Both the position numbers and the translations under genes were made by a program. DNA of 13,219 bases. It comes from Verrucomicrobiota bacterium. GTDB taxonomy: Bacteria > Verrucomicrobiota > Verrucomicrobiia > Chthoniobacterales > UBA10450. Location: NCBI GenBank assembly GCA_003219335.1, contig QHOF01000059.1, positions 1 through 13,219 on the forward strand, given 5' to 3'. This document shows positions 1 to 7,312 of the stretch, piece by piece. Numbering within the stretch: the stretch's first letter is position 1; each line of letters starts with the position of its first letter. Under the pieces are notes generated by a model. It was not told the origin of the DNA. It ran no database searches and worked only from the letters and a program-made list of their open reading frames with translations.

Positions 1-74
1 TAGCTAGACTGTGGAATCGCACAAGCTCCTGCAAAGGAAACCGGCGCGCGTCCGAGTCAGCTAGAGCCTTCCGC

Positions 75-1238
75 ATGCTAACGGACGTGACCCCCAGGTT
101 CCGAATCGGGCCTGTCCTGTTCATCGACGTCGTGGGATATTCGAAACTGCTCGTTAACGACCAAACGAGACTGGTTCGCCGGTTGAATGAGCTTGTGCAG
201 GCAACGGAGCAGGTTCGCCTGGCCAGCAAGAAAAACAAACTGCTGCGGATCGCAACCGGCGATGGAATGGCGCTGGTTTTTCGCGATAGCCCTGAATCTC
301 CCGTCCGATGCGCATTGGAACTTAGCCAGGCACTAAAGAAGGAGACGCCACCAATCCCTGTCCGAATGGGAATCCACAGCGGACTCCTGAATGAAGTCAT
401 GGATGTTAACAATCGCATGAATGTAACCGGCGCCGGAATTAACATCGCCCAGCGCATCATGGATTGCGGAGACGCCGGGCACATCTTGCTTTCGAAGCAC
501 GTAGCTGAAGATCTCGAGCACGACGAGCGTTGGCGGCCTTGTTTGCATGACCTGGGGCAATGCGAGGTTAAACACGGTCTCCGGGTTGAGGTGGTCAACC
601 TCTATACTTCGGAAGCTGGCAATCCGCAGTTGCCTGAAAAAATTCGACGAACCCGCAGAAAGCGCGTTGCAAACTCAGCGTTAGTCCTAAGCGGCGCCGG
701 CATCCTGGGTTTGCTGGTTCTCGGAACCAGTTGGTTTGTTACGGCTCATTTTCAGAAATCGAACGATGATCAGTTAATGAGCGTAGCTGCGGGCACGCCG
801 GCAGCAACCCCAGTGGCACCGACCATGAGTACACCGGATCTCACTTTGGCAAATACGACGTTAGGCAAATCGGTTTGGCCACAACCCCTGAAAACTGCCC
901 CCGCATCACGCACACAAGAATTGTTTGCCGGCACATGGCGGGGAGCCCTTCACAGTGTCGGGCCGCAAAGCACATGGGATTCGCAGATCGAGCTGACAAT
1001 CGACCAATCAGAAACACACTGGAGTAACATGAGCGGCGGCTCGGTCTCTCGTCAGGGCAGGACGCTAACCTATAAACGCTCCTACAAACTGGGCCGAAGC
1101 ACAAGTGTGCAAGTGCAGGCGAGCTTAACGGTCAACGAGGATGGCAGTACAGCAGCCTATTCGACAAGCCAGGTAAGTGTAACAGGAAAATCTGTGTCCA
1201 AGACATCAGGAAAAGGAATTCTCGAAAAAGTCCAGTAG
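75..1238 (+). CDS. Class III adenylate/guanylate cyclase-like protein with transmembrane segment and C-terminal envelope domain
   Basis: 387 aa. Residues about 10-178 form a class III nucleotidyl cyclase catalytic domain: FIDVVGYS with the first metal aspartate (D18), TGDGMALVF with the second (D63), RMGIHSG (97-103), and GINIAQR with the transition-state pair N123/R127. The two positions that normally read the purine are not canonical: the usual lysine four residues before D63 is I59, and the usual Asp/Thr seven before N123 is N116. Nucleotide specificity, or even activity, is therefore open. A basic stretch (RRTRRKR, 191-197) and one hydrophobic segment (about 201-224) follow, then a Pro/Ala/Thr linker and a beta-rich C-terminal domain opening with FAGTWRG. 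The expected topology is a cytoplasmic cyclase with a periplasmic C-terminus, by the positive-inside rule. The ATG at 75 is the first ATG/GTG/TTG in a frame open to the left window edge, and no ribosome binding site is evident, so the N-terminus could lie upstream. Confidence 0.85.
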   Translation: MLTDVTPRFRIGPVLFIDVVGYSKLLVNDQTRLVRRLNELVQATEQVRLASKKNKLLRIATGDGMALVFRDSPESPVRCALELSQALKKETPPIPVRMGIHSGLLNEVMDVNNRMNVTGAGINIAQRIMDCGDAGHILLSKHVAEDLEHDERWRPCLHDLGQCEVKHGLRVEVVNLYTSEAGNPQLPEKIRRTRRKRVANSALVLSGAGILGLLVLGTSWFVTAHFQKSNDDQLMSVAAGTPAATPVAPTMSTPDLTLANTTLGKSVWPQPLKTAPASRTQELFAGTWRGALHSVGPQSTWDSQIELTIDQSETHWSNMSGGSVSRQGRTLTYKRSYKLGRSTSVQVQASLTVNEDGSTAAYSTSQVSVTGKSVSKTSGKGILEKVQ

Positions 1239-1702
1239 CATTATCGGGACTCCGAATGTGGATTTTCGTGGGGCCGTCGCTGACCAGCCAAGGGCCCGCC
1301 TAGCCAATGGCCGGAAAAGGCAGGACGCTAGCGCTAGTGTGTTGATTGCAATTCCAGTTACACTGACACAGATCCGCAAGATTCGATCTTTCCTGTCGCA
1401 GCGATCGTTACTCCGCGTACCTGTCCGGGAGTGAACGCCGTCAAGTCGTGGGGCACGACGATCACAAGCAAAGTATTCGGGAGATAACTTCCTATCTCCA
1501 AATCAGTGTCGGTTCTCCCGTGCTCCATGCAGTCAACTTTGCCAACGATTGTGCCAGTTTCGCCGACATGCTTTTTCGCTTCCTGCGCGTTGTATTCGCG
1601 CTCGTTTACCTGTTAGCCGTAGGTCTGGTGCGTGGTTGTCTCAGCGGAGACGAAAAAGCGTTCGACAGAATAGTCGGGCGATCTTACGGTGATTTGTACA
1701 TT
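1239..1702. other. Gene-poor gap between cyclase and DUF3142 gene
   Basis: No convincing gene. The frame of the downstream lipoprotein is open from 1448, but the translation before 1703 does not look like the N-terminus of a lipoprotein. It carries a hydrophobic stretch (from ATG 1568) and a short sigma-factor-like string, described in the findings. A small palindrome CTAGCGCTAG lies near 1327-1336. No clear terminator follows the cyclase stop codon, and I cannot place a promoter with confidence. Confidence 0.4.
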
Positions 1703-2947
1703 GTGTTGCGTCGGAATTGGTCGCTGGTCGTTCTAACATTGGCTCTGATTCCGGCGTGCAGCCAGCGACCGGCAGTCCGGCAGCCTCTGGATCAGCGCGT
1801 ATATGTATGGCAACGGCAGTGGACTTCCGCTGTATCAGACGCGGTCGTCGCGAGTGAAAAGCAACTAGACGGCGTCGTTGCGCTCGGAGCGGAACTCGAA
1901 TGGAATGGCGCGATTGCTCGACCGATCGAGAGCAATATCGATTGGAAGGCGCTGCGACACTGCAAGCGATGCGGCGTCGCCCTCCGCGTAGCGCCAATTG
2001 CGGATTTGAAAAACGTAGGTGATCGCCGATCGGATGCAGTTGCAGCGGAAGTGCGCCGACTGTTTTCAGAGGCAGAGAAAGAAGCCCCGATCACCGAGTT
2101 GCAGCTCGATTTCGACTGCGCCGAAAAAGACCTGCTGGCTTACAGCCGATGGGTCGCTGTTCTGCGAAGGCTCGTCACGCCCGCCAGACTCGTTATCACG
2201 GCCCTGCCGGCTTGGCTCGACTCGGCGGCGTTTCCTCAACTGATCGCTAACTGTGACAGCTACGTTCTTCAAGTCCACTCGGTGCCACTGCATAAATCAG
2301 CGGCAGACTGGAAAATTTGCGATCCGGCGCTCGCCCAACAGTGGGTTGCTCGAGCGGCAGCTTACAAAAAGCCGTTTGCCGTTGCGTTGCCGACGTATCG
2401 CTGCATCGCAGGTTACACACCTGCCGGCAGATTACTCGGTGTGACAATGGACAGTGTGCAGGGTCGATGGCCACCTGACACCAGGCTGCACGAAGTCGCT
2501 GCGGACCCCGACGACTTGGCCGATCTTATTCAGAAATGGCAGAAGCGCCGCCCGGCTGAACTGCGCGAGATCATTTGGTATCGATTGCCTGTTGCCACTG
2601 ACGCGCGAAACTGGCGCTTTGCAACGCTTGCCGCGGTCGCAAATGGAAGAAGGCCTCGTCGTCAGGTGGACATTGTCAGTGAAGGCACGAATCCGGTTGA
2701 TATCGCAATCCGCAACAATGGCGAAGCCGATGAGCGATTAAGATTCGAGTTAGTCGTCAGTTCCGATGAACCGCCGATTGCGGCCGACGCGTTGAGAGGC
2801 TGCTCGGTCGAACTGCGTGAGGCCAAGACTATTTTTGCGACAAACGATGGCGAAGCCTTGCAGGTGCGACCAGGGGAAACATACAATGTCGGTTGGCTGC
2901 GCTTTGCCAGTCGCGTGAACCTGCAGTTTCAGCTTGTGAGACATTAA
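1703..2947 (+). CDS. DUF3142-family lipoprotein
   Basis: The open frame begins at ATG 1448, but GTG 1703 gives a textbook lipoprotein signal: LRRNW, a hydrophobic run SLVVLTLALIPA, then a lipobox cysteine (TGC at 1757). It also has a GGTGAT-like site about 9 bases upstream. TTG 1706 is an equal alternative. This start gives 414 aa. Mature residues begin CSQRP and soon reach YVWQRQWTSAVSDAV and LDGVVALGAELEW, which I recognise as the DUF3142 opening. LQLDFDCAEKDLLAYSRW and LVITALPAWLD resemble strands of a TIM-barrel glycoside-hydrolase-like fold. The C-terminal roughly 110 residues (IRNNGEADERLRFELVV onward) look like a beta-sandwich. Known: DUF3142 has no established biochemical role. Inferred: lipid-anchored envelope protein, possibly acting on or binding glycans. 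It lies 3 bp before the next gene, so the two are almost certainly co-transcribed. Confidence 0.8.
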   Translation: MLRRNWSLVVLTLALIPACSQRPAVRQPLDQRVYVWQRQWTSAVSDAVVASEKQLDGVVALGAELEWNGAIARPIESNIDWKALRHCKRCGVALRVAPIADLKNVGDRRSDAVAAEVRRLFSEAEKEAPITELQLDFDCAEKDLLAYSRWVAVLRRLVTPARLVITALPAWLDSAAFPQLIANCDSYVLQVHSVPLHKSAADWKICDPALAQQWVARAAAYKKPFAVALPTYRCIAGYTPAGRLLGVTMDSVQGRWPPDTRLHEVAADPDDLADLIQKWQKRRPAELREIIWYRLPVATDARNWRFATLAAVANGRRPRRQVDIVSEGTNPVDIAIRNNGEADERLRFELVVSSDEPPIAADALRGCSVELREAKTIFATNDGEALQVRPGETYNVGWLRFASRVNLQFQLVRH

Positions 2948-2950
2948 AGC

Positions 2951-3460
2951 GTGAAAGCTCTCGTTCTTATCAGCATCATCGCTGTCACCATTGTCGAAGC
3001 TCAAGCGACTGGCTGGTTTGGCCCCATGGTTTATTTGGATAAAGGTGGCCGCAATGTGGATGCCTCTCCAGAATTTTATTGGGACCTGGAGCTAAAAAGA
3101 ATAGCGCGCGATTTCAATGCGCCGGAGAAGCTTCTTCAACGTCCGCTAAAGAGCGGAGATTTTCGGGCAGCATTGCTTGAGCTAACCGCCACCGCCGATC
3201 AAGGCGATTTTGAAGACGCGCTGAAGACCGGAAGAATCAGACCGACGGATCCTGAGCAAGCGCGGCAGGCACACGAAGCGGCGCGGCAGATTATTCAGTC
3301 GGCGAACGCGCAATCAGCCCTGTCACTGCCGCAAGAATTTCCGTCCGAGTTCTCAGACTACCACCGCGGAGCTTTCGCTTACCCCACCGCGGAGCTTTCG
3401 CTTACCGACGAGGCCCTGAACATTTTCGCGAAGCCCGCGACGCCTGGATGGCACTGCTAA
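2951..3460 (+). pseudogene. 5' part of a split secreted helical-repeat protein
   Basis: GTG start 3 bp after the DUF3142 stop codon (TAA-agc-GTG), implying an operon and translational coupling. The product is 169 aa: a signal peptide (KALVLISIIAVTIVEAQA), then GPMVYLDKGGRNVDASPEFYWDLELKRIAR and helical segments, reaching SDYHRGAFAY at residue 144. The remaining 25 residues (PTAELSL... to GWHC) are out-of-frame sequence created by a 23-bp tandem duplication at 3361-3406. Removing one copy joins this reading frame to the next one through AYRRGPEHFREARDAWMALLNR and gives a continuous 776-aa protein. As it stands, this piece would be an exported N-terminal fragment. It could be a genuine truncation, a reversible slippage allele or an assembly error. 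Function unknown. Confidence 0.75.
3361..3406 (+). repeat. Perfect 23-bp tandem duplication causing a frameshift
   Basis: Copies at 3361-3383 and 3384-3406 are identical (both begin CCACCGCGGAGC and end CGCTTACC), and the bases beyond either edge do not match. Because 23 is not a multiple of three, the second copy shifts the frame by two and splits the coding region. The boundary falls right after codon TAC (3380-3382) of the upstream frame. Confidence 0.97.
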
Positions 3461-5304
3461 ATCGGCCACCGGAAGAACGGCATTATCGAACCGTTTGGGC
3501 TGCGTTCATGCTCGGTAAGCTTGCATTGAAAACAGGCGCCCCCGAGGCGCAGAAATGGTTTCAACAAACGCGCGAGCTCGCCCGGCAAGGTTTTGCGGAC
3601 TCACTCGGCCTAGCGGCGGATAGCTATGGCTGGGAAGGCAGGGCGGAATGGAAACAAGATCATCCTGCGGAAGCCGCGAAGTTGTTCCTTACGCAACTAT
3701 CCTTAGGCGATGAGAGCGCAGTCGTCTCGATCAAGGCGCTGATCCCGGACAGGCAACCTGTAGGGGGAATGCTGAACTACAACGTGGTTGAATCGAATGA
3801 GGAGCGCGACCAATGGGAACCAAAAAAGAAACTGAGCGAGGAGCAAGAATTGGCGGCACTCGAACGCGCAGCGAAGGACACATTGTTACGACGGCTGGTC
3901 ACTGCGCATATTCTGGCGACTGGTTCAACCGGCGCCTATTTTTCTGAAGAGGGCGATTCTGCTCAAGCCCGGGCGCGGCGATGGTTGCAAGTGATTAAAG
4001 CTGCCAACCTCGAGCGCGTTGAAGACGCCGAATATCTCGGATGGGTCGCTTACATGCGCGGCGATTACACGAATGCTGCGCATTGGCTCAAGCTTTCCGG
4101 CGGTGGCACGCCGGCGGCGCTATGGCTTAAAGCAAAACTCGAGAGACGGGATGGCCAGCTTAATGAAGCGGTCAAGGCAATGGCAGACGCATGGAAAATA
4201 TTGCGTGACACACGCGCTTACACTGGCCGGGCGGGAACATCGCAAGTGAGCTCCTACTACTCAGGCTTGGCTGATTTCGATTACGTCTATCGCGACGAGG
4301 CGTCTTCCTGGAGCCTAAGCCAAGAAGCGCGCGGCGATTTCGCTGCGCTGCACTTACAGCGGGGCGACTTTGTTCAGGCGCTGGACATCTTTTTCAAGGG
4401 CAATCTTTGGGATGATGCCGCGTATGTCGCTGAGTCTGTGTTAACGATAAACGAGCTTAAGCGCTACGTTGGCCAGCTTCCCGCGCCAACGGCTTCGCCG
4501 ACGCCGATCATGGCAAGGACCTATGGCTGGCAAGACAAATTAAGTGCTACCGAAAAACTGCGCTATTTGCTGGGGCGCCGGCTCGTCCGTGAACATGGTT
4601 ATGAGGAAGCTGCGCGCTACCTGCAACCGCCATTTGATCAGATTCTTCGCCATTATGTCGAAGCTCTGCACGCAGGAGCGAATAAAATGCTTCCGAAAAA
4701 GGAGCGTGCTCTCGCATTATTCCGTGCCGCCTGGATAGCGCGCTACGATGGCATGGAAATAATGGGAACTGAGATGGCGCCCGATGGATTTACGGAGGAC
4801 GGACAATTTCCGGTGCCTGATATTGGCGCGCAACGCGCCACTGGAAAAGTGAAGGAGATGACATATGCCGGGACAAAGACGGTGTCAGCTCCCCTCAAAG
4901 CGACGCGTGAAGAGCGGAAGCGAGTAGCACGAAGCAAAGCGTCGCCTGATATTCGTTTTCACTATCGCCTGATTGCGGGCGCGCTTGCCATTAAAGCCGC
5001 CGCGCTTCTGCCCAACAATTCGGAAGAAACGGCAGATGTAATTAACATGGCTGGGCGCTGGACAAAGGAGCAGGACGAAAAAGTCGCAGACAAATATTTT
5101 GATCTGTTAGAAGAGCGCGCTGGAGAAACAGACATCGGCCGGGCCGCAGCTGCTCGGCGGTGGTTTGTGGACATGAACGGGCCTTGGAGCGCAAAGCTTG
5201 AGCTCGAAGAAAAGCAAATGAAAAGGGAAATCGGATTAGATGATCCTTATGAGCAGCAGCTGGAGCCACCGCAGAGCCCGAGCCCGACGCCATCGACAGG
5301 ATAG
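3448..5304 (+). CDS. 3' part of the split secreted helical-repeat (TPR-like) protein
   Basis: 618 aa from ATG 3448, which overlaps the end of the upstream fragment by 13 bp. The frame is open further upstream through the duplicated 23-mers, and residues just before the ATG (HFREARDAW) clearly belong to the same protein, so this ATG is internal to an ancestral gene. The protein is almost entirely alpha-helical with repeated pairs typical of TPR/Sel1-like solenoids, such as HYRTVWAAFMLGKLALKTG, YLGWVAYMRGDYTNAAHWLKL, ALHLQRGDFVQALDIFFKG and ALALFRAAWIARYDGME. The WAAFMLGK signature is one I associate with a conserved uncharacterised family. The tail is Pro/Ser-rich (PPQSPSPTPSTG). Alone it has no signal peptide, so if translated by re-initiation it would stay in the cytoplasm, unlike the intact secreted form. 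It probably partners with the DUF3142 lipoprotein. Confidence 0.8.
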   Translation: MALLNRPPEERHYRTVWAAFMLGKLALKTGAPEAQKWFQQTRELARQGFADSLGLAADSYGWEGRAEWKQDHPAEAAKLFLTQLSLGDESAVVSIKALIPDRQPVGGMLNYNVVESNEERDQWEPKKKLSEEQELAALERAAKDTLLRRLVTAHILATGSTGAYFSEEGDSAQARARRWLQVIKAANLERVEDAEYLGWVAYMRGDYTNAAHWLKLSGGGTPAALWLKAKLERRDGQLNEAVKAMADAWKILRDTRAYTGRAGTSQVSSYYSGLADFDYVYRDEASSWSLSQEARGDFAALHLQRGDFVQALDIFFKGNLWDDAAYVAESVLTINELKRYVGQLPAPTASPTPIMARTYGWQDKLSATEKLRYLLGRRLVREHGYEEAARYLQPPFDQILRHYVEALHAGANKMLPKKERALALFRAAWIARYDGMEIMGTEMAPDGFTEDGQFPVPDIGAQRATGKVKEMTYAGTKTVSAPLKATREERKRVARSKASPDIRFHYRLIAGALAIKAAALLPNNSEETADVINMAGRWTKEQDEKVADKYFDLLEERAGETDIGRAAAARRWFVDMNGPWSAKLELEEKQMKREIGLDDPYEQQLEPPQSPSPTPSTG

Positions 5305-5481
5305 ATGTCTGGCACACAGCAAGCGGCTGGCGTCTCAAAAGGAGACCAAAGGGCTCCGTAACTCGGGCATGGAGGCAGAAGTGGGCCCCCCGTTTGCCCT
5401 TCATTTTGGCGTCAACATAAAAAATTCTAAATGGGGCGCTTCAAGATCTGCAAATGATAAAACGACGCCGGACTGTGCGCC

Positions 5482-5943
5482 TCAGCACGTCGTATGGAAC
5501 AAGCCGCCTACCGGCTCGTTTTCCGCGAGCTTGTTGTAAAGCGCTGCTGCCTCGTTGGTGGGCAACACGTGCACGGCGATTTGATGTTCCTTTAAAAAAT
5601 CCAGTGTCTCTGGCGGAACGTGAAGGCACTCGGCCATACCGCGCGAGAGGACAACGGTGGTCGCACCGTGATCCAGCAATTCCTGCACGTCGGCGATTTG
5701 GATTCCGGGGCTATGGCCGGTGCCTGTTTCGCGCCAGTTCCATTCGCGCGAACCGCCGGGGAAAAGTTTTGCATCCTTGTAAGGCTCAGTTTCCCCTTCG
5801 ACCTCTAGCCGGCCCCAGGAGACGTGCTTAATGCATGGCGAACGACTCCCAACGGGATCGCGACCCCCAATCTTTTCGGCATTGTCGGTCTTCATAATAA
5901 ACGATTCGCCAGCGACTAAGCGCGCAGTTGTCTGCCTCGTCAC
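5482..5943 (-). CDS. Mth938-like domain protein (DUF498/NDUFAF3-AAMDC family)
   Basis: 153 aa from GTG 5943, or 137 aa from ATG 5895. The fold signature starts at IKHVSWGRLEVEG and continues through YKDAKLFPGG, GHSPGIQIADVQELLDHGATTVVLSRG, LHVPPETLDFLKEHQIAVHVLPTNEAAALYNKL and the terminal GLFHTTC. This is the small alpha/beta Mth938 domain, related to the mitochondrial complex I assembly factor NDUFAF3 and to AAMDC. The bacterial role is not settled. I keep the GTG start because it lies one base after the TGA of the small membrane ORF upstream (TGATGTG), an arrangement typical of translational coupling. Neither start has a Shine-Dalgarno site. The gene is divergent from the MBL hydrolase and convergent with the split repeat-protein gene, whose stop lies about 180 bp away. 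I see no clear terminator in that gap. Confidence 0.82.
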   Translation of the reverse strand: MTRQTTARLVAGESFIMKTDNAEKIGGRDPVGSRSPCIKHVSWGRLEVEGETEPYKDAKLFPGGSREWNWRETGTGHSPGIQIADVQELLDHGATTVVLSRGMAECLHVPPETLDFLKEHQIAVHVLPTNEAAALYNKLAENEPVGGLFHTTC

Positions 5944-5944
5944 A

Positions 5945-6064
5945 TCACAGTGATCGCAACGTCATCGCAAAGACAACGCCAAAAGTGGCGGCGCCGGCGA
6001 TCAGCCAGGCAATTGCCCCAAGCAAAATTGCCCGGGTTACGGATTGGATCAGCTTTCGTTGCAT
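5945..6064 (-). CDS. Small single-span membrane protein (39 aa)
   Basis: An ATG at 6064 opens a 39-codon frame ending at TGA (5945-5947). The product starts with basic MQRKLIQSVTR, followed by a strongly hydrophobic span from AILLGAIAWLIAGAA to FGVVFAM, and ends in TLRSL. Charge distribution (basic N-terminus, long apolar helix) fits an inner-membrane peptide. Its stop is one base before the GTG of the Mth938-domain gene, suggesting a two-gene transcript. No recognisable family and no clear ribosome binding site. It could be a chance frame, but the composition and the junction argue for a real small gene. Confidence 0.55.
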   Translation of the reverse strand: MQRKLIQSVTRAILLGAIAWLIAGAATFGVVFAMTLRSL

Positions 6065-6138
6065 TCTGAATTAATCAACGAAACCCAAGGGCTCAGCGTA
6101 CGTTTCGCGATTCCAAATTTTTCCATCATTATTTCCCG

Positions 6139-6858
6139 GTGAAACTGACTTTCCTCGGCACCCGCGGCGAGATCGAGAAACGGACGCGCCGGCATCGGAT
6201 GCACACATCGCTGATGGTCTCGTATCGCGGCGCCAATGTGATGATCGATTGCGGCCTTGACTGGCTGGGAAAATTTCAGCGGCTACATCCCCGCGCGACT
6301 GTGCTCACGCACGCGCACCCTGACCACGCGTGGGGCTTGAAAGACGGCGCGCCTTGCCCCGTGCACGCGCCGCAAAAAACCTGGCAAACTTTAAAATATT
6401 GCACCGTCAAAGACCGGCATCTGATTAAAGAGCGCGCGCCTACGCAGATTTGTGGCATCACATTCGAGGCGTTTTCGGTCGAACACTCTATTCTAGCTCC
6501 AGCCGTGGGCTATCGAGTGAGCGCAGGCCGTGCGCGCATTTTCTATGCACCGGACCTTGTGTATATCCACGACCGCGGCCGAGCACTCAAAGGCGTGCAA
6601 ATTTACATCGGCGATGGCGCTACTCTCACGCGCTCGTTCATTCGCAGGCGCGGCGAAACGCTCATCGGTCATGCACCAGTTCGCACGCAACTGACGTGGT
6701 GCGAAAAAGAGGGCGTTCCAAAAGCCATCATCACCCATTGCGGCTTGGAAATCCTCAGCGGCGACGAGCGCAAACTTTCCGCAAAGCTGCGCGTCATGGC
6801 CGCAGAGCGCGGCATCGAGGCGCGCATCGCTTACGATGGAATGGAGTTAACACTGTGA
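6139..6858 (+). CDS. MBL-fold metallo-hydrolase
   Basis: 239 aa from GTG 6139. It shows the metallo-beta-lactamase fold core: MKLTFLGTRG (first strand), VMIDCGLDW, and the metal-binding motif THAHPDHAWG with H58, H60, D62 and H63. Later ligands are likely H116 (VEHS), D139 (YAPDL) and H200 (ITHCG). The early RRHRMHTSL stretch and the short length place it with compact single-domain hydrolases broadly resembling PhnP-type phosphodiesterases or RNase Z-like folds rather than true beta-lactamases. Substrate unknown. No signal peptide, so cytoplasmic. It is divergent from the small membrane ORF with a 74-bp spacer that should hold both promoters, though no strong -35/-10 pair stands out. The alternative of an RNA-processing enzyme is less likely, as the large RNase Z insertions are absent. 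Confidence 0.88.
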   Translation: MKLTFLGTRGEIEKRTRRHRMHTSLMVSYRGANVMIDCGLDWLGKFQRLHPRATVLTHAHPDHAWGLKDGAPCPVHAPQKTWQTLKYCTVKDRHLIKERAPTQICGITFEAFSVEHSILAPAVGYRVSAGRARIFYAPDLVYIHDRGRALKGVQIYIGDGATLTRSFIRRRGETLIGHAPVRTQLTWCEKEGVPKAIITHCGLEILSGDERKLSAKLRVMAAERGIEARIAYDGMELTL

Positions 6859-6997
6859 GATCGATCCGCCGCTGTCGCTTCCACGATCCAATGGATTTCG
6901 GACGCTAGGCCGTCGAACTTTGAATTCTTGTCCGTTCGTACTACTATCGAGGAAAGCTTTCGCAGCTTGCGGAAATTTTTGTATGACTGCACGGGAC

Positions 6998-7165
6998 GTA
7001 ACACAGGCATCCCGCCTGTCTCGTCGAACGGGCATCCTGCCTGGTCGCAAACGAGCAGGCTCGCCACGGGACGAGTTCGTCCGAACGGCGAACTGGGAAG
7101 CCTGCACGACCTGTCAGGCTCGCCACGGCGAGTCCGTGCTGTGGCGGACTGGAAGCCTAAGTTAC
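6998..7165. repeat. GTAACACAG-type dispersed element, copy 1
   Basis: Begins GTAACACAGGCATCCCGCC and ends GGAAGCCTAAGTTAC, so the termini are roughly inverted (GTAAC...GTTAC). Inside are paired palindromic motifs (CAGGCATCCCGCCTG; GGGCATCCTGCCTGG) and a 14-bp direct repeat CAGGCTCGCCACGG at 7056-7069 and 7115-7128. It shares its opening, GGCATC boxes and GGAAGC box with the element at 8561-8662. No coding capacity, so if it moves it must do so in trans. Confidence 0.7.
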
Positions 7166-7191
7166 TCTGGCTGCGGCTACGCCACGCTGGG

Positions 7192-7211
7192 TTCATTCGA
7201 GATTGAATGAA
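7192..7211. repeat. Perfect 7-bp inverted repeat
   Basis: TTCATTC (7192-7198), six-base spacer, GAATGAA (7205-7211). It lies about 100 bp before the kinase start. It could be an operator half-site pair or a small hairpin. No T-tract follows, so a terminator is unlikely. Confidence 0.4.
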
Positions 7212-7230
7212 AGCCAACCTTTCTTTTGGC

Positions 7231-7282
7231 ATTCCGAGCGAAAGTCTTGCCCTGAGCGAAGTCGAATGGGTCGAGGAATCTC
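7231..7282 (+). repeat. GAGCGAA/GAGCGAAGTCGAA-type intergenic repeat
   Basis: Two related units, ATTCCGAGCGAAAGTC (7231-7246) and CCTGAGCGAAGTCGAATGGG running to GAGGAATCTC (7251-7282). This wording (GAGCGAAG...GGAATCTC) is familiar from short intergenic repeats in Verrucomicrobia and Acidobacteria. Non-coding. Confidence 0.45.
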
Positions 7283-7312
7283 AGTTTTTAAAAAAACAAG
7301 TCTGACAGCACC

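Larger units (their letters stand above)
6859..7312. other. Repeat-bearing intergenic region upstream of the kinase
   Basis: No credible gene in 454 bp. Short open frames here overlap one another on both strands and are driven by the repeats. Contents in order: unremarkable sequence to about 6990; a GTAACACAGGCATC-type element (6998-7165); a dyad TTCATTC-N6-GAATGAA (7192-7211); GAGCGAA-type repeat sequence (about 7231-7282); then an A/T-rich run (TTTTTAAAAAAA, about 7285-7296) just before the kinase start, the best place to look for its promoter. Confidence 0.6.

Noticed and set aside
5332..5346. GTCTC-N5-GAGAC hairpin after the split repeat-protein gene as a terminator
   Set aside because: The stem is only five base pairs and no T-tract follows, so it does not support a terminator call.
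5454..5831. 125-codon + strand open frame rich in arginine
   Set aside because: It is opposite to the Mth938-domain gene, which has clear family motifs. Composition is that of a shadow frame.
6998..7165. CRISPR-like array from repeated GGCATC/CAGGCTCGCC motifs
   Set aside because: Spacing is irregular, repeat units are short and palindromic, and there are no cas genes.
6920..7232. Open frames on both strands in the gap before the kinase
   Set aside because: They are produced by the GTAACACAG-type repeat. Several frames overlap, with no start signals or domain resemblance.
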